64,000 bases of DNA, from assembly GCA_964632995.1 (NCBI GenBank), contig CAZWDL010000014.1:20186-84185 (forward strand), written 5' to 3'. The DNA comes from CAZWDL01 sp964632995. Its GTDB lineage: Bacteria; Bacteroidota; Bacteroidia; Chitinophagales; Saprospiraceae. A program made the translations under genes and the position numbers. This document shows positions 18,741 through 26,593 of the stretch, one piece after another (the first letter of the stretch is position 1; each line of letters starts with the position of its first letter). The notes beneath the pieces are model-generated. The model was not told the DNA's origin, ran no database searches, and was given only the letters and a program-made list of their open reading frames with translations.

Positions 18741-19343
18741 ATGGCCGTAAAATTTCAATACAACAAAACCTCACTTCAGGAGCTGCGCAAGCAGCTGCGG
18801 ATCCGGGAGAATGCCCTGCCGATTTTGAAAAACAAGGAATCGGCGCTGCGGGTAGAGGTGAAAAAGGCGAAGCGCGAGGCTGAGGATACGGCCCGACTGC
18901 TGAAGGAGAAACGTACGGCGCGCGCCGGCATGGCCCGGCTGTGGGAGGAGATGGACACCTCGCTGATCAGTATTAAGGAGGTGCACACAGGTACGGAAAA
19001 AATTGCCGGGGTCCGTATTCCGCTGCTGGAACACATCGATTTCAAAGTTGAGCCTTACTCGCTGTTTGACCGCCCGGCCTGGTTTCCGGCGGGGATCACT
19101 CTCCTGGAGGAATGGGCGACCCTGGCAATCCGGAAAAAATTCCTGTTCCATAAGATGGAATTACTGGATCACGCCAGAAAGAAGACGACACAGAAAGTCA
19201 ACTTATACGAAAAGGTACAGATACCTGATTACGAAGACGCCATCAGAAAGATCAAAAGATATCTGGAAGACGAAGAGAACCTGGCTAAATCGGCCCAGAA
19301 AATTGTCAAGAAACGCCAGGAAGCAAACAGGGAAAGCGTATGA
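18741..19343 (+). CDS. V-type ATP synthase subunit D
   Basis: Central rotor-shaft subunit D, 200 residues, a normal length. It is a coiled-coil protein: a long N-terminal helix (about 10-70, rich in Lys, Arg, Glu, Leu), a short globular middle (about 85-125) and a long C-terminal helix (about 130-198). It links the A3B3 head to the DUF2764/C socket and the K ring. Its last codons overlap the start of subunit I by 4 bases (ATGA), so the two are translationally coupled. No separate subunit F gene lies in the operon, as is usual for this bacterial V-ATPase type. Confidence 0.92.
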   Translation: MAVKFQYNKTSLQELRKQLRIRENALPILKNKESALRVEVKKAKREAEDTARLLKEKRTARAGMARLWEEMDTSLISIKEVHTGTEKIAGVRIPLLEHIDFKVEPYSLFDRPAWFPAGITLLEEWATLAIRKKFLFHKMELLDHARKKTTQKVNLYEKVQIPDYEDAIRKIKRYLEDEENLAKSAQKIVKKRQEANRESV

Positions 19344-21160
19344 TCGTACCGATGAAAAAATACCTGTTTCTGGTTCACCACCTGGAATACAATCATTTCC
19401 TGAACGGATTGCGGGATCTGGGCGTGTTGCACGTGCGCAAGCGGGAGGCGGAACCTTCGGAGGAGCTGATGCAAGGGATTGAATTACAAAAAGATATTCG
19501 CGATACTTTGCATCATCTTCGTCAAAGGCAGATGCCCAAAAATCCGGATCCGGAGCTGACCACCAGCGAAGGTCTTGAAATAGTCCGGCGCTTTCAGAAA
19601 GAACACTTGGAGTTGGAAGATTTGAAACAGGAACGCAATGCCTTGCAAAAGGAAATCGACTTTCTGCGTCCCTGGGGCGATTTCTCGTTGGAGCGATTAG
19701 AACAACTGGAACAAGCCGGGCTGGAAGTTCACTTTTTCGTATGCGCCCAAAAGCAATTCCAATCCTCCTGGAAGGAGGAATACCCGCTGGAAGTCATTCA
19801 TTCGGCTCGGCCTGATATGCATTTTGTGGTCATTACCCCAAATGGAGAACCGGTGACGCTCGATGCGGAAGAATTGCCCCGGCCGGCTTCATCGATATCG
19901 ACGCTGAAAGAAAAGAAGCAAAGGCTGCAGGAAAAAATAGATATCATCAACGAGCGGTTTGACCGTTTTGCAGAGCGGGGGCTGGAGGCGGTTGAAGCCG
20001 CCTTGCACGAGACGGAAGACACTACTCAGCTGATTTCCGTTATCCAAAGCACCAAGAAGGAAGCGGAAGGCAGCATCATGCTCCTGGAAGGTTTTGTTCC
20101 TGTGAGCCGGGAGGACGAACTGATCGGTTTTTGCGAAAGCAATGATATTCCTTTCCTTTCGGAAAAACCAGATCCGGAAGACAAACCACCGATTTTGTTA
20201 AAGAACTCCCCTTTTTCGCGTTTGTTCGAGCCCATCGGGGAGCTGTTCTCCCTACCTTCCTATCAGGAGCTGGACCTGACGCCTTTCTTCGCCCCTTTCT
20301 TTATGATGTTCTTCGGCTTTTGCCTGGGTGATGCAGGCTATGGGCTGGTGTTGCTGCTTGGAGCAACCTATTATAAAATCAGAACGAAGGGCAAGCGTAC
20401 GCCTGTGCTGACGCTTGTACAGTTTTTGGGTGTGGCGACTATTTTCTTCGGTATTCTTACGGGCACCTTTTTTGGTATCAACCTGCTGGAAACGGAGTGG
20501 GCCTTCCTGGAGAATTTTCGCAACCTGATGCTAAACAGCGATCGCGTCTTCATGCTGGCGCTGGGACTGGGGCTGGTGCAAATTCTCTTCGGGTTGTTTA
20601 TTCAGGCCTACAACCGGGGGCGGCAGTTCGGTTTTCAATATTCCATCTCGACCTACGGTTGGATTATCCTGATCCTGAGCCTGTTCGACCTCGGCTTTTT
20701 GGAATGGACCGGCGGCATTTCCACTTATACGGCCTGGGCCGGGGTAGGCCTGATTTTACTGTTCAACGACCCAAATGCCAGTCTTCTCGGCCGCCTGGGA
20801 AAGGGACTTTGGGAGTTGTACGGCATCACAGGTATCTTCGGTGATCTGCTGAGCTATATTCGCCTCTTCGCGCTGGGCATATCCAGCGCCATTCTCGGCT
20901 TTGTAGTCAACGATATTGCTATGCAGATCCGGGAAGCAGGGCCGGTCATCGGACCGGTGCTCTTTATCGTATTCCTGCTGTTCGGCCATGGGCTGAACCT
21001 GCTGATCGCTTCGCTGGGCGCCTTCGTCCACCCGATGCGTCTGACCTTTGTGGAGTTTTATAAAAATGCGGGATTTTCCGGTGGCGGCAAACCTTATCAG
21101 CCGCTATCGACCAGCAGTAAAATAAATTCGGAACAGGGAAGTGAAAAACCGGTTCCTTAG
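19340..21160 (+). CDS. V-type ATP synthase subunit I (membrane stator)
   Basis: Membrane subunit I (the a-subunit equivalent), 606 residues. The N-terminal half (1-310) is cytoplasmic and has long coiled coils. The C-terminal half has about seven to eight membrane helices, including the signature DLTPFFAPFFMMFFGFCLGDAGYG near 315-338. GDLLSYIRLFALGISSAILG near 500-520 holds the Arg that faces the rotor-ring carboxylates. GHGLNLLIASLGAFVHPMRLTFVEF follows near the end. It provides the ion path at the interface with K. It overlaps D by 4 bases, and K follows after 85 bases. Identification is secure. Confidence 0.95.
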   Translation: MIVPMKKYLFLVHHLEYNHFLNGLRDLGVLHVRKREAEPSEELMQGIELQKDIRDTLHHLRQRQMPKNPDPELTTSEGLEIVRRFQKEHLELEDLKQERNALQKEIDFLRPWGDFSLERLEQLEQAGLEVHFFVCAQKQFQSSWKEEYPLEVIHSARPDMHFVVITPNGEPVTLDAEELPRPASSISTLKEKKQRLQEKIDIINERFDRFAERGLEAVEAALHETEDTTQLISVIQSTKKEAEGSIMLLEGFVPVSREDELIGFCESNDIPFLSEKPDPEDKPPILLKNSPFSRLFEPIGELFSLPSYQELDLTPFFAPFFMMFFGFCLGDAGYGLVLLLGATYYKIRTKGKRTPVLTLVQFLGVATIFFGILTGTFFGINLLETEWAFLENFRNLMLNSDRVFMLALGLGLVQILFGLFIQAYNRGRQFGFQYSISTYGWIILILSLFDLGFLEWTGGISTYTAWAGVGLILLFNDPNASLLGRLGKGLWELYGITGIFGDLLSYIRLFALGISSAILGFVVNDIAMQIREAGPVIGPVLFIVFLLFGHGLNLLIASLGAFVHPMRLTFVEFYKNAGFSGGGKPYQPLSTSSKINSEQGSEKPVP

Positions 21161-21245
21161 AAGCTATCTCAAAAATGATCAAATAATTGGCTGAGGCCTA
21201 ATCACTTGAGTTCAATCATTAAAAAACAGTGAAAAATAAAAAAAT

Positions 21246-21701
21246 ATGGAAGCTGGAATCATTCTTGCTTATATAGGACTGGGACTGATGATCGGTCTGT
21301 CCGGCGTGGGAAGCGCCGTAGGTGTCTCCAAGGGCGGCAACGCCACCATCGGCGCTCTTAAGAAAAACGAAGAAGCCTTCGGTAGTTACATGCTCCTGAG
21401 CGCACTGCCGGGAACACAAGGCCTGTACGGTTTCGCCGGCTTCTTCCTGGTGAATACTTCAGGCGTATTGTCCGCCAGTACTTCAGTGTTACAGGGGATG
21501 GCTATACTGGCCGCCGGCTTTGCCCTGGGGCTGGTTTCGCTGATCTCCGCTTTCCGGCAGGGGCAGATTTGCGCCAACGGCATCGCGGGCATCGGTTCGG
21601 GCTACGACGTGTTCGGCAAAACCTTGGTGCTGGCCGTGTTTCCGGAACTCTACGCCATCGTGGCTTTCGCGGCGACGTTCCTGATCAATGCCGGGCTTTA
21701 A
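21246..21701 (+). CDS. V-type ATP synthase subunit K (four-helix rotor proteolipid)
   Basis: Rotor-ring proteolipid, 151 residues with four membrane helices, i.e. the duplicated form. Helix 2 holds LPGTQGLYGF (L54, T57, Q58, Y61), helix 3 ends with RQGQ (Q105) and helix 4 has the ion-carrying FPELYAI (E134). The known sodium site of Enterococcus hirae NtpK uses L61, T64, Q65, Q110 and E139, with Y68 hydrogen-bonded. All six have counterparts here with the same spacing within each half. This supports a sodium-coupled pump or synthase, though proton use is not excluded. It is the last gene of the operon. Confidence 0.95.
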   Translation: MEAGIILAYIGLGLMIGLSGVGSAVGVSKGGNATIGALKKNEEAFGSYMLLSALPGTQGLYGFAGFFLVNTSGVLSASTSVLQGMAILAAGFALGLVSLISAFRQGQICANGIAGIGSGYDVFGKTLVLAVFPELYAIVAFAATFLINAGL

Positions 21702-21715
21702 CCCGGATGAAGTAG

Positions 21716-22879
21716 TCAGTCGGTATAGAACTTTCTAGCCTCCGCTTCGATGCGGCTGTTCCAGATGCGGTCGAGCACTTCCCGGGCCATTTTCCGGTAG
21801 ATATCGGCTTTCTCCTGGTCGCCGGTTTTTTCGTACACCTTCGCGATTCCGAATAGTGAAGGCGTATGCATATCGTTGATCAACAGGCAGTTCTTGTATT
21901 CGTTGATGGCTTCCTCATAGAAGCCGTCTTTCATCAGTTGAACGGCGTTGGAATAGTGTTTTTCGATATTGCTGATGCGTGATTCCAGTTGTAGCTTGAG
22001 GGCGTCTTCTGACTTCATAGTCAGGAAGGTGCAGGGAACTTCCCGAATGACTTTTTCCGTGACGCTGCCCATCATCAGGCGGCTCAGTCCGGTGCGGCCG
22101 GTGGTGCCCATGATCAGCAAATCGACATCGAAGCGGGAGATGGCGCTCAGGATCTCAGCAGCGGGCTTACCTTCCGCTACAATTTTTTCCCAGGTCAGGT
22201 CATGGAGATTGAATTGATCCAGGAATTTATCATACTGATCGAGAAACTGGGCATGTGCTTTGTTTTCCTGTTTTTGCCAATAATCAACAAAAGCATCCCA
22301 GTCATGGGTTGGAGATTCATCGGTGGGGGAGCTGGTTTCAAAAACGCTGAGGATAAGAAGTTTGGCCTCGAAGCGACGCGCGATGACGAGCGCGTGTTTC
22401 AGAGCCCTTCGCGATTCGCGGGAGAAGTCAATCGGGCAAAGTATCGTTTTAACCTCAAGCGGCTGATCGTGCTTGACCACCCAAACCGGTTTGGTGGATT
22501 TACGGATGATTTTTTCCGCCGTGGTGCCTAAGGGGAACCGCTCTGTATCTTTCTTTTCGCTGGCGCCGATGACAATGAGATTGGCCTCGGAGCGTTCGCC
22601 CGCATTGACAATTTCTTCGAAGTGGATACCGGTGGTCAGAATGGGGGGCTCCGCCTGAATCCCTTTCTGCTCTATGTGCTCCTTTAACCGGGACAGTTGT
22701 TTTTCTGCTGCTTGTTGCAACAAACGCCTGGCTTTTTCATCTTCAATGCCAGGTGGTAATACGTGAATGGGGGAGATCCTGGAATCGAAGGTTTTGGCGA
22801 GGTCCATTGCGTTTTTAATAACGTTGTCAGAGGGACCCACGAAATCGATGGCCAATAAGATTTTTTCTAGTAGGTTCAT
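21716..22879 (-). CDS. Tandem universal stress protein with TPR tail
   Basis: A 387-residue cytoplasmic protein with two UspA domains (about 1-142 and 143-285) and a helical tail (about 305-370) that reads as TPR repeats (YEEAINEYKNCLLIND, FGIAKVYEKTGDQEKADIYR). The second Usp domain has the ATP-binding pattern G-x2-G-x9-G-S (MGTTGRTGLSRLMMGSVTEK). In the first it is altered (GASEKKDTERFPLGTT), so ATP binding there is doubtful. Double Usp proteins are common; the TPR tail is less so and may recruit a partner. It converges on the V-ATPase operon with 14 bases between stops. It probably responds to starvation or energy stress, by family. Confidence 0.9.
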   Translation of the reverse strand: MNLLEKILLAIDFVGPSDNVIKNAMDLAKTFDSRISPIHVLPPGIEDEKARRLLQQAAEKQLSRLKEHIEQKGIQAEPPILTTGIHFEEIVNAGERSEANLIVIGASEKKDTERFPLGTTAEKIIRKSTKPVWVVKHDQPLEVKTILCPIDFSRESRRALKHALVIARRFEAKLLILSVFETSSPTDESPTHDWDAFVDYWQKQENKAHAQFLDQYDKFLDQFNLHDLTWEKIVAEGKPAAEILSAISRFDVDLLIMGTTGRTGLSRLMMGSVTEKVIREVPCTFLTMKSEDALKLQLESRISNIEKHYSNAVQLMKDGFYEEAINEYKNCLLINDMHTPSLFGIAKVYEKTGDQEKADIYRKMAREVLDRIWNSRIEAEARKFYTD

Positions 22880-23112
22880 AATCAGATTATTTTATCGGTT
22901 TTTCCACTTGCGTCATTCTCAACTGTATAACAACAAAACCCTCTTTTGAGTGCACGAAAATAGCCGTTATTTTGAAAGTTTTATGCCGGATTCCTGTCAC
23001 CACTACGGATAGATTACGTTCACAGAAACAACCTTCCTTCAGTCTGTCTGCAGATGGGAACCATCTTGTAGGAAATTATAAATCTAGCCGCTTCTTTTTC
23101 CTCAATAGTCAT

Positions 23113-23528
23113 TTAAATATCCAGCTGCTTATTCTTTTCCTCGTTCAGTATGAGCTTGTAGCCGGCCTCCAGAGGGATGCCGAAATCGAATCCCTGAAAA
23201 CTATCCTTCAGGTCTTGCTTCACCTCATTGTCGGCGAAATCCTCGGGTAGTTCAATCGGCGTTTCTATGTTTGTGGCGCTTTGGTAGAGAAAGGCTTGAA
23301 TTCCGTTACCAGTGACCAGCGATCGCTCAATTTCAGATGAGCGCCCACTCCGTAATTGATACCCAGGATGGTCTCGCCGTCTTCGTAGCCGTTGAGGCTG
23401 GAAAAATTAAGGCCGGCGTCAATACTAAAGTGAAATTGCTCCGAGGCTGCTTTATCGCCGAAAATCAATACCAGCCGCATTTCGGCGTATTTCCGGGTCA
23501 TGGGGATCCCTCCGGAGCCGGATTTCAC
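23113..23528 (-). pseudogene. Broken outer-membrane beta-barrel gene
   Basis: Two overlapping reading frames together give a porin-like text. One frame (23528-23265) carries MRLVLIFGDKAASEQFHF, LNFSSLNGYEDGETILGI and WSLVTEFKPFSTKA, then hits TAG. The next frame continues QSATNIETPIELPEDFADNE and GFDFGIPLEAGYKLILNEEK to a TAA at 23113. The switch lies within about 23270-23300, so one frameshift separates them. There is no signal peptide: an in-frame TAA lies just upstream of the GTG at 23526-23528. Both ends are short for a PF13568-type barrel. I read it as a decayed gene; a sequencing error could explain the frameshift but not the missing ends. Confidence 0.65.
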
Positions 23529-23713
23529 CTTTATTTAACACTACGGGGCGAACTGATGTATCCACTTATTGTTTATTCACCGTATCTTTGTTTAAACCTT
23601 GATTAGCAGGACCTTGCATATTAAACAAAGGTGTTGCGCCCAACCTGGTCAAGGCAATATAATAAGGCCTCTTCGCAGGCCGGCAAAATATTGGATTAGT
23701 AGAAAAACAGCCG

Positions 23714-24745
23714 ATGAATATAAATAACTTCCCCCTAATTGCAATAATGTTCGTAATCGCCTCTTTGCTGACGGTTTCCGCTTCAGCCGGCGTCCGTGAT
23801 GACGCGAAGAGTATCTTCGATGTGATGAGCTATCAGGAGGTGTTGGACATTACGATCGAGGTCGACCTGGATTCCGTCCGGGCTAACCGCAGAAACGCCC
23901 GGGAATTTGAAACTATATTCAGTTTCCAGGACGAAACGGGAGCCTGGCAGGCCTGGCCGATTGATCTGTCGCTGCGTGGCCGTTTCCGCCGGTCAAAATG
24001 TGACGTGCCTCCACTGAAAGTGGATATGAAAAAATCACTCCTGAAAGAGCGGGGCCTGGCGCCTTTCGACGATTTCGACCTGGTAACCCAATGCGTGGTG
24101 GATAAGGAACTGGCTAAGGAATTGATGTTAAAGGAATACCTGGCCTACAGGCTTTTCAACGAGCTTTCACCTTACAGTTACCGCGTTCAAATGGTGCGGG
24201 TTACGTATCGCAATCCTGCCACGGGTATGGAAGAACGACAGTGGGGAATTATCATTGAAGATACTGCTCAGTTGGAGGCCCGTATCGGTGCGGAAAAAAT
24301 TGACTCCCTGGGACTGGAAGCCGCTGCCCTGCACCAGGAACAACTAAAACGGGTAGCTGTATTTCAGAATATGATCGGCAATGCCGACTGGAGTATCCCC
24401 ACTAGCAGAAACATTAAGTTTTTCCGCAAAGGAGACCAACTGATTCCCATTCCTTACGACTTTGATTTTTCCGGGCTGGTCGATGCGCCCTACGCACGGG
24501 CTCTGACCAATAACGAAAGTATATTGCGTTTTATAAAACCGGATCTTTTCTTTGGTGAGTTGCCGCTGGATTTAGACTTCAAGCCTACGATTGAGTATTT
24601 TGAATCTAAGCGTTCAGACTTGTTGTCCCGGGTGCGCAAGCTAAAGCCCTTGCCGTCCAGCACGCGCCGCGAGCTGAAAAAGTACCTCAAAACGTTTTTT
24701 GAAAATTATGCTGCCGTGTACGGCGGAGACCAGGCCGGCATTTAA
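23714..24745 (+). CDS. Secreted protein, possibly CotH-kinase-like
   Basis: A 343-residue protein with a signal peptide (about 1-25, ending SASA). Several segments recall the atypical kinase fold of CotH proteins. These are LRGRFRRSKCDVPPLKVDMK near 90-110, an Asn/Asp site NMIGNADWSIPTSRNIKFF near 215-235 (compare the family's D/N-rich catalytic loop) and IPIPYDFDFSG near 240-252 (compare its metal-binding Asp). I did not see the full motif set, so the family is a suggestion. A -7-like box TATCTTTG lies at 23583-23590, but no -33 element is spaced for it. No operon partner is evident. The 5' flank holds the beta-barrel relic. Confidence 0.6.
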   Translation: MNINNFPLIAIMFVIASLLTVSASAGVRDDAKSIFDVMSYQEVLDITIEVDLDSVRANRRNAREFETIFSFQDETGAWQAWPIDLSLRGRFRRSKCDVPPLKVDMKKSLLKERGLAPFDDFDLVTQCVVDKELAKELMLKEYLAYRLFNELSPYSYRVQMVRVTYRNPATGMEERQWGIIIEDTAQLEARIGAEKIDSLGLEAAALHQEQLKRVAVFQNMIGNADWSIPTSRNIKFFRKGDQLIPIPYDFDFSGLVDAPYARALTNNESILRFIKPDLFFGELPLDLDFKPTIEYFESKRSDLLSRVRKLKPLPSSTRRELKKYLKTFFENYAAVYGGDQAGI

Positions 24746-24831
24746 AAGATAGGGATGGGTAACCATCCCCCAAATACTTCTTATTGAGAGAAGGAAGAAA
24801 TTCAACCTTCCAATCCCTCAATTCTTTCTTT

Positions 24832-25275
24832 ATGAATATACAACTGAAGACGAAGGTAAAGGGCCATTACAAAGACATCATGGCCCGCTTCGACCGCGAT
24901 TTGTTCGAAGCCCTGGCGCCCGGCTTTCCGCCCATGGAGATTGTGGAGTTCTCCGGTTCCCGGGAAGGTGACAAGGTGCACATCCGCTTCGGCGCGCCGG
25001 TCAATGCGGAATGGGTGAGCCTGATCACCGATCACGGCGTCGATGAGTCGGAAGCTTACTTCGTCGATGAAGGGATGAAGTTGCCCCCTCCGCTCTCCTA
25101 CTGGAAACACCGGCACATCGTTCGAAAAATCACCGAAGACACTTCCTGCATCATTGATGATATCACTTTCAGAGGCCCCAACCGCCTGCTAACCTGGTTG
25201 ATGTATCCCGGTATTCTGCTGGGCTTTTATCCGAGGAAAAAGATTTACCGGGCGTATTTTGGGAGGGGAGAGTGA
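24832..25275 (+). CDS. SRPBCC-like ligand-binding protein
   Basis: A 147-residue protein from the ATG at 24832; the frame extends 16 codons upstream but that text looks non-coding. The pattern MNIQLKTKVKGHYKDIMARFD, then DEGMKLPPPLSYWKHRHIV and DDITFRGPNRLLTWLMYP, fits the helix-grip (START/SRPBCC) fold of small ligand-binding or cyclase-like proteins. In Bacteroidota such proteins are often labelled only SRPBCC or ligand-binding. There is no signal peptide, so it should be cytoplasmic. It follows the CotH-like gene on the same strand after 86 bases. Ligand unknown; fold assignment by eye. Confidence 0.6.
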   Translation: MNIQLKTKVKGHYKDIMARFDRDLFEALAPGFPPMEIVEFSGSREGDKVHIRFGAPVNAEWVSLITDHGVDESEAYFVDEGMKLPPPLSYWKHRHIVRKITEDTSCIIDDITFRGPNRLLTWLMYPGILLGFYPRKKIYRAYFGRGE

Positions 25276-25299
25276 AAGCGTTTGGCTAAGCCAATCTCT

Positions 25300-25510
25300 C
25301 TACCCCTGTTCTCCCTCAGCGATATATCCCAGCTGGTTCGTCAACATCCAGGTCCCGCCGGTTTGGAGAGCGGGTTTGTTCCGGTGGCTGAGTCCATAGA
25401 TCCGGCAATCGGAAGCTGACAGGAGTTTCCCATTGAAGCGGATGTTTCTTCAGCCAGCTTCGATTGGCGGCGAATTCCAGGTGAAGGTCGGAGCAGTATT
25501 GAATGGTCAT
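25300..25510 (-). pseudogene. Metallophosphoesterase remnant with internal deletion
   Basis: Both ends of a metallophosphoesterase are present and the middle is gone. The 5' end (from ATG at 25510) reads MTIQYCSDLHLEFAANRSWL, with the family's first metal motif D-x-H. In a different frame the 3' end reads IYGLSHRNKP.., WMLTNQLGYIAEGEQG and a TAG at 25300-25302. The expected last motif is G-H-S-H; here the first His has become Leu. Only about 70 codons remain of the roughly 250 expected, so the gene has lost most of its core and cannot encode an active enzyme. This relic was worked out by reading all frames. Confidence 0.75.
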
Positions 25511-25538
25511 GTTGGAATTCAGCTGACAACCTCAGCTG

Positions 25539-26426
25539 CTACCCCAGCTCCAGATACTTCATCAGCAGCTCTTTACCCTGCATGATCGCCTCCCGGCCGC
25601 TCGACTCTATTCCGTACCAGCCGCGGTAGCCCGATTCCCGGCACATGTTGATCATTTTAGCCGTCAGTTCTTCGGTGGGCTGGTTGCGATAGGACAGGCC
25701 GCCGGTCCAGGGCAGCATCTTTTCCAGGAAAGTTACATTATCGAACTCGTCGGAAGGAGCGCGCCAGTCGGGGTAGGCGCCGAAGTAGAGGTTATCCACC
25801 TCCTTGAACAGCTCCACCATCCAGTCGGGATCGTTCGACAGGCCGCCGTGGTTTTCGATGTACACGCTGATCTTGGCTTCCATGGCGTGCTCCAGCAGCA
25901 TGTTGTACGATTCGGCGGCCAATTTCAACGCCTCTTCTGGGTCAGCGCCCTGCGGTCCCCGGCAGTTGGTGCGGATGGCGTGGCAGCCCAGATACTGGGC
26001 GATATCGATCCACTTGCGGTGATTCGTGACGAACTGCTTGCGCAATTCCGCCGTCGGTTCGGCGCCGTCACCCTCGGCATCAACCATGATCAATACCATG
26101 GTGACGCCGTGATCATCGGCCCTTTGCTTCAACTCGTTCAGATAACGGGCCGTCGGCACCTCGAAAAGGGTGTTAACAAATTCGATGCCGTTGAGCCCGA
26201 AGTCCTCGCGGGCAATGCGCGGAAAGTCGAGGTTTTTCCACTTGCCTTGTCTGATCTCATCTACCAGGGCCCACTGGGCCAGGGAAATATCGTCGTGCGT
26301 CATGTGCGGTGTGCCACCCATAGCTTGCGTTTTGTTGAACCATGCGGGCGCGACAAGTCCGGCCGCTCCCAGCATTAAAGATTTTTCAAGAAAGCTTCTT
26401 CTGGATTGTGTGTGTTTCTTCTTCAT
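25539..26426 (-). CDS. Tat-exported sugar phosphate isomerase/epimerase family protein
   Basis: A 295-residue TIM-barrel protein of the xylose-isomerase-like (AP_endonuc_2) family. The ATG at 26426 gives a twin-arginine signal (SRRSFLEKSLMLGAAGLVA), so the longer 5' frame is rejected. Metal-site residues are suggested by YIENHGG near 185-192 (Glu, His) and YGIESSGRE near the end. Such exported members are common in Bacteroidota and usually lie near Gfo/Idh/MocA oxidoreductases in sugar or 3-keto-glycoside breakdown, as here. It lies downstream of the oxidoreductase gene on the same strand and is likely co-transcribed. Substrate unknown. Confidence 0.87.
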   Translation of the reverse strand: MKKKHTQSRRSFLEKSLMLGAAGLVAPAWFNKTQAMGGTPHMTHDDISLAQWALVDEIRQGKWKNLDFPRIAREDFGLNGIEFVNTLFEVPTARYLNELKQRADDHGVTMVLIMVDAEGDGAEPTAELRKQFVTNHRKWIDIAQYLGCHAIRTNCRGPQGADPEEALKLAAESYNMLLEHAMEAKISVYIENHGGLSNDPDWMVELFKEVDNLYFGAYPDWRAPSDEFDNVTFLEKMLPWTGGLSYRNQPTEELTAKMINMCRESGYRGWYGIESSGREAIMQGKELLMKYLELG

Positions 26427-26559
26427 GAGAGGTGGTTGATTGATGTTTTGGTTGAAAATAAGAAATTGTGGTGGATTTTTCAGACATTGAATCCCGGAAG
26501 AAGTCCATAGTCGATGGTCGACAACTGCGGCAAATTCACGGTTAGTTAGAATCCGTGTT

Positions 26560-26593
26560 ATCCAGCACCCAGCCCCCAGCATCCAGCACCCAG
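26560..26593. repeat. CAGCA/CCCAG-rich short intergenic repeat
   Basis: Text of the form TCCAGCACCCAGCCCCCAGC followed by ATCCAGCACCCAG. A close relative lies at 62945-62980. It sits between two minus-strand genes, immediately after the stop of the oxidoreductase. Confidence 0.5.
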
